DNA from: Protostelium mycophagum
Lineage: Eukaryota > Evosea > Variosea > Protosteliida > Protosteliaceae
Assembly: GCA_002081555.1 (NCBI GenBank)
Contig: MZNV01000423.1
Coordinates: forward strand, 1 to 22,157
Length of the DNA stretch: 22,157 nucleotides
Reading direction: 5' to 3'
The first letter of the stretch is position 1. Each line of letters begins with the position of its first letter. This document shows positions 19,514-22,157 of the stretch, one piece after another. The position numbers and the translations under genes are program-made. Under the pieces are notes generated by a model. It was not told the origin of the DNA, did not search any database, and worked only from the letters and a program-made list of their open reading frames with translations.

Positions 19514-19946
19514 GTGGATCTCCGAGCCACAAAGAGAAGTTGGTTTCCGAACAGTATGAAGCGAGGTTACTACAATATTAACTATTAATACAATACACGA
19601 CCGCATCACAATATTTATTGCTGAGATCTCGAGTGAAGGCTTCCTTCATTGGCACGGTCACGGAGCTCAAAATGGAATTCTCTTTGACTAAGGTTCTCTA
19701 AGTATCGCTCCGCACCGAAATCACCCCTCTATAGATCCCGCCCTCAATACCCGTTCAACGGCCAGAGAAAGCTCGAACTCTGTACAGAGGCTGATCTGCT
19801 TCTTTGCCTCTGTTGGTCTCGAGGCGCAACTGACCACGATTCGGGAATCTCATTTTTCATTACAAACACAGGAGATTTTACGGAGTATTATTTTCTTGTA
19901 TTCCGTTCTCTCATTCTCTCACCCGCAACGGCCATATCAGGACACC
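19514..19946. other. 433-nt intergenic and 5' leader region
   Basis: No ORF or RNA gene is supported. It should contain the promoter and leader of the following gene. The sequence just before the start, TCTCTCACCC and GGACACC next to ATG, is pyrimidine-rich. Confidence 0.45.
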
Positions 19947-21162
19947 ATGATGGCCTCTATTACGCAAGCGCTCCTTGCAGAGGTGAGATAGTCTTGAGAA
20001 GCTCTGAGCCATTGGATGAGTTATAAATTTTGAAGCATCTGATAATCCAACAGTTGGATGACCACTTTGGTAGCGATTGTGGACCGACAACTGGCGTTTT
20101 AGACTATCAGCCATCAAGCGGGCAGGACTGGAGTGATGGTTTTCATCAACCAGTTAATTTCTATCCACCCCCTTCTTATATCGATCCCATCCAAGCAGCT
20201 ACTTGGAATTATAGCAGTGTAACACAACAACCACCTGTAGCAACACACTCCACTGAGGATATGTCCCGAATGCATGCCTTACCACAAATGCATGCCCCAC
20301 AAGGGCAACAAAATGAAGTGTACAACCATATGCAGGTAGACATTATTTTCTTCGATGTGACACTTCTAATTCCATCAAATCCTTCACAAGAGTTTAAGAC
20401 TCATTCCAGAACCAGGTCCCCGACCTTAACCAAGATTTCGTCAACAGTCTTGCTGATAATCAGCGCTTGTTGGAGCTCATACATCTGCCAGAGGACGATA
20501 TGTTGACCGCACACACTACCAATTCCAATCTGTCACCGAGATCGTCGCATGAGAGCACACCTTCTTCGCCTTTCACAGAAAATGGTCTTCGCAGCAGCAC
20601 TGATAGTCTAGCCTCTTTAAATCACGAAGCAGATGTCCATATGCCCACTTTCATCTCTTCTCCAAGCCAACCACCCATTGGACGTTTAAGATCAGAGTCT
20701 ACTGGAGGCAGGCACTCCCCAGGTGGCAGATCATCGCCCATATCAGGCAGAGCCAGCCCATTATCAGGGACTTTATCAGGGAGGAACTCCCCTCTGGCGG
20801 GCTGCAGCTCTCCGATCAACAAACATTCTCTACAGAAGGGCATAATTGCACCAAAGGCAGTTAGAGCGGGAAAGACGAAGAAGTATGATTACTCCATCTT
20901 CGCCACAGCACCGAACTTGATGAACAAGCGACGAACTGCTACGACTTTTAGACAGCAATCTCCCATACCGTTCTCGCATATGCCACAGATGATGCAGATG
21001 GTACCGGAAGACATGAACCCCGCCAATGGTCGACAGAGGTCTCAAAGTCTCCCAGGAGAAATGTATTATTACGAGAACCAGGGAGGAAATCCAGAGCTTA
21101 ACGATCCATACAAAATGTGCCAAAGCTACAGCATTCAGAACCCGGGTCAATACATGCAATGA
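19947..21162 (+). CDS. Ser/Pro/Gln-rich disordered protein, possible regulator
   Basis: The product is about 356 aa. Three exons are in phase: 19947-19982, 20054-20335, 20410-21162. The start ATGATGG follows GACACC and opens a 12-codon first exon (MMASITQALLAE); an earlier 5' exon cannot be excluded. The protein is mostly low complexity: acidic and Gln-rich at first, then repeats of the type GRxSPLSG and SSPISGR (about residues 180-230), a basic patch KTKKYDYSIF followed by NKRRTATTF, Met/Pro/Gln-rich sequence and a Tyr-rich tail. RSQSLP fits the mode-1 14-3-3 binding consensus, and several RxxS and SP sites suggest regulation by phosphorylation. No DNA-binding fold is visible. Function is unknown; a scaffold or transcriptional cofactor is only a guess. 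Confidence 0.72.
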
Positions 21163-21435
21163 GGAGAATCGAGATATCTTGAATGAGGCACAGAGATGAT
21201 CGGTGTACAAAGTGGCGATGTCATAAAGGTGTTCAGACCCAGAGACGGGAAGGAAGAACAGATTTTAGTGTCTTTGGATCTGTTAAATAATGTCTAAATC
21301 TCCTCACTCACCTTTTGTATTTTAAAGTCTGCCTTGTTTTTTCTGAAGGCTGGAAAACCGCTGCATGGCCCCATTAATATGAGTTTTAATCCATTGATTT
21401 ATGTCTGATTTCAATATTTTTGAACATTTGTGGCT
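21163..21435. other. 3' UTR-like region
   Basis: This is AT-rich sequence after the stop of the preceding gene, with no coding ORF or structured element that I can support. Confidence 0.4.
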
Positions 21436-21861
21436 TTACTCATGTTTTCTTGTGTGGCTTTTCAGTTCCATCCCTCTACAACGCTGTCTGATCCTAAATA
21501 TAGAACACGTACATAGCGCGATGTCGGCGCAACCGAGGTAAAGCGCATGGTGAACATCAATCAAATCGAAATAAAATGGATGTTTATTCACAAAAATACC
21601 CATCATGCTTCTCGTCAGGGATGGATCTCTGCTGAGGTTAGAATTCATTACATGAAGCTCTTTGCTCTCAAATGGTATTGCCATCTCTTGTCGACATAAC
21701 CCCCAATGGAAGTTGTGGCTGCCTCTATAATCTCTTTGAGGTAAGGACAATCGAACGGAGCAAGAAAAAATCTCCAGATGAAAAATAATGATCGTTTTGT
21801 GATCTTGCGACAATCCGATCAACTCTCCCCATGCAACGACTAGTGCCACGGCTCCAAACAA
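21436..21861 (-). CDS. Doubtful ORF over the left copy of a 212-bp repeat
   Basis: A 141-codon open frame runs on the minus strand, but its apparent start is TTG, and the first ATG lies about 60 codons in. It has no recognised domain. It overlaps repeat copy 1, and the matching frame in copy 2 runs 87 codons with a different C terminus beyond the repeat border. Of three differences between copies, two change the predicted residue (Glu/Lys, Pro/Ser), which does not argue for constraint. It may be an exon of a gene extending beyond the window, or not coding. Confidence 0.2.
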   Translation of the reverse strand: MFGAVALVVAWGELIGLSQDHKTIIIFHLEIFSCSVRLSLPQRDYRGSHNFHWGLCRQEMAIPFESKELHVMNSNLSRDPSLTRSMMGIFVNKHPFYFDLIDVHHALYLGCADIALCTCSIFRIRQRCRGMELKSHTRKHE

Positions 21862-21862
21862 A
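21651..21862 (+). repeat. 212-bp direct repeat, copy 1
   Basis: It matches 21946-22157 at an offset of 295 nt, with about three differences over 212 nt. The left border is at CATGAAGCTC. The flanks on the left are unrelated between copies. Confidence 0.9.
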
Positions 21863-21945
21863 CAGACCTATCACACATAAATTGTCACCAGATCAGATCG
21901 GTGAATTTAAAACAAGAGGGTTTTTAATAATACCCCAATTAATCC

Positions 21946-22157
21946 CATGAAGCTCTTTGCTCTCAAATGATATTGCCATCTTTTGTCGACACAACCCCCA
22001 ATGGAAGTTGTGGCTGCCTCTATAATCTCTTTGAGGTAAGGACAATCGAACGGAGCAAGAAAAAATCTCCAGATGAAAAATAATGATCGTTTTGTGATCT
22101 TGCGACAATCCGATCAACTCTCCCCATGCAACGACTAGTGCCACGGCTCCAAACAAA
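21946..22157 (+). repeat. 212-bp direct repeat, copy 2, cut by the window edge
   Basis: This is the second copy of the segment at 21651-21862. It runs to the last base of the window, so its true right border is unknown. No target-site duplication or terminal inverted repeat is visible, so a tandem segmental duplication is as likely as a mobile element. Confidence 0.9.

Overview
The window looks like a compact, gene-dense protist nuclear genome, most likely an amoebozoan and possibly a fungus-eating protosteloid amoeba. That assignment is inference. It rests on many short spliceosomal introns (mostly 37-85 nt, standard code), a very large multidomain Ras-signalling protein, and a secreted protein built from modules that bind fungal-type beta-1,3-glucan. 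I traced every gene model by hand, requiring consistent splice phase. No virus-like element, insertion sequence, CRISPR array or rRNA gene was seen.

Layout from left to right: (1) the 3' part of a Lys/Glu/Arg-rich low-complexity protein (+, to 2192); (2) an 11-exon secreted protein with Cys motifs, an IPT/TIG-like domain and a Ser/Thr linker (-, 2358-4692); (3) a PH-domain protein (+, 5057-6207); (4) a secreted protein with signal peptide, CBM52-like module, three X8/CBM43 modules and a thaumatin-like domain (+, 7002-9590); (5) an SWS1/ZSWIM7 homologue (-, 9726-10399); (6) a 32-exon gene (-, 10688-19029) whose exons join in phase into about 1,525 codons: RasGEF_N, CDC25 RasGEF, SH2-like, ankyrin repeats, RapGAP-like and protein kinase; (7) a 102-aa orphan ORF (+, 19205-19513); (8) a Ser/Pro/Gln-rich protein (+, 19947-21162); (9) two direct copies of a 212-bp segment at the right edge.

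The most notable content is gene 6. It joins a Ras activator module, a Rap-type GAP fold, an SH2 fold lacking the key arginine and an intact-looking kinase. Two of its introns have U12-type (minor spliceosome) signals, one of them with AT-AC ends. The introns of genes 1, 2 and 6 are also full of short recurring words, chiefly GTTGTAGAT in either orientation (about 27 exact copies in 22 kb), plus GAAATTTC, TGACGTCA and GCGGC-N3-GCCGC. Several acceptor sites lie exactly inside GTTGTAG|AT.

Genes 2 and 4 encode predicted secreted or cell-surface proteins, and gene 4 fits recognition of fungal cell walls. Gene 5 belongs to recombinational repair. Genes 3 and 6 belong to membrane and small-GTPase signalling. 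Genes 2/3 and 6/7 are divergent pairs with short shared upstream regions. Genes 1/2 and 4/5 converge with only 135-165 nt between stop codons.
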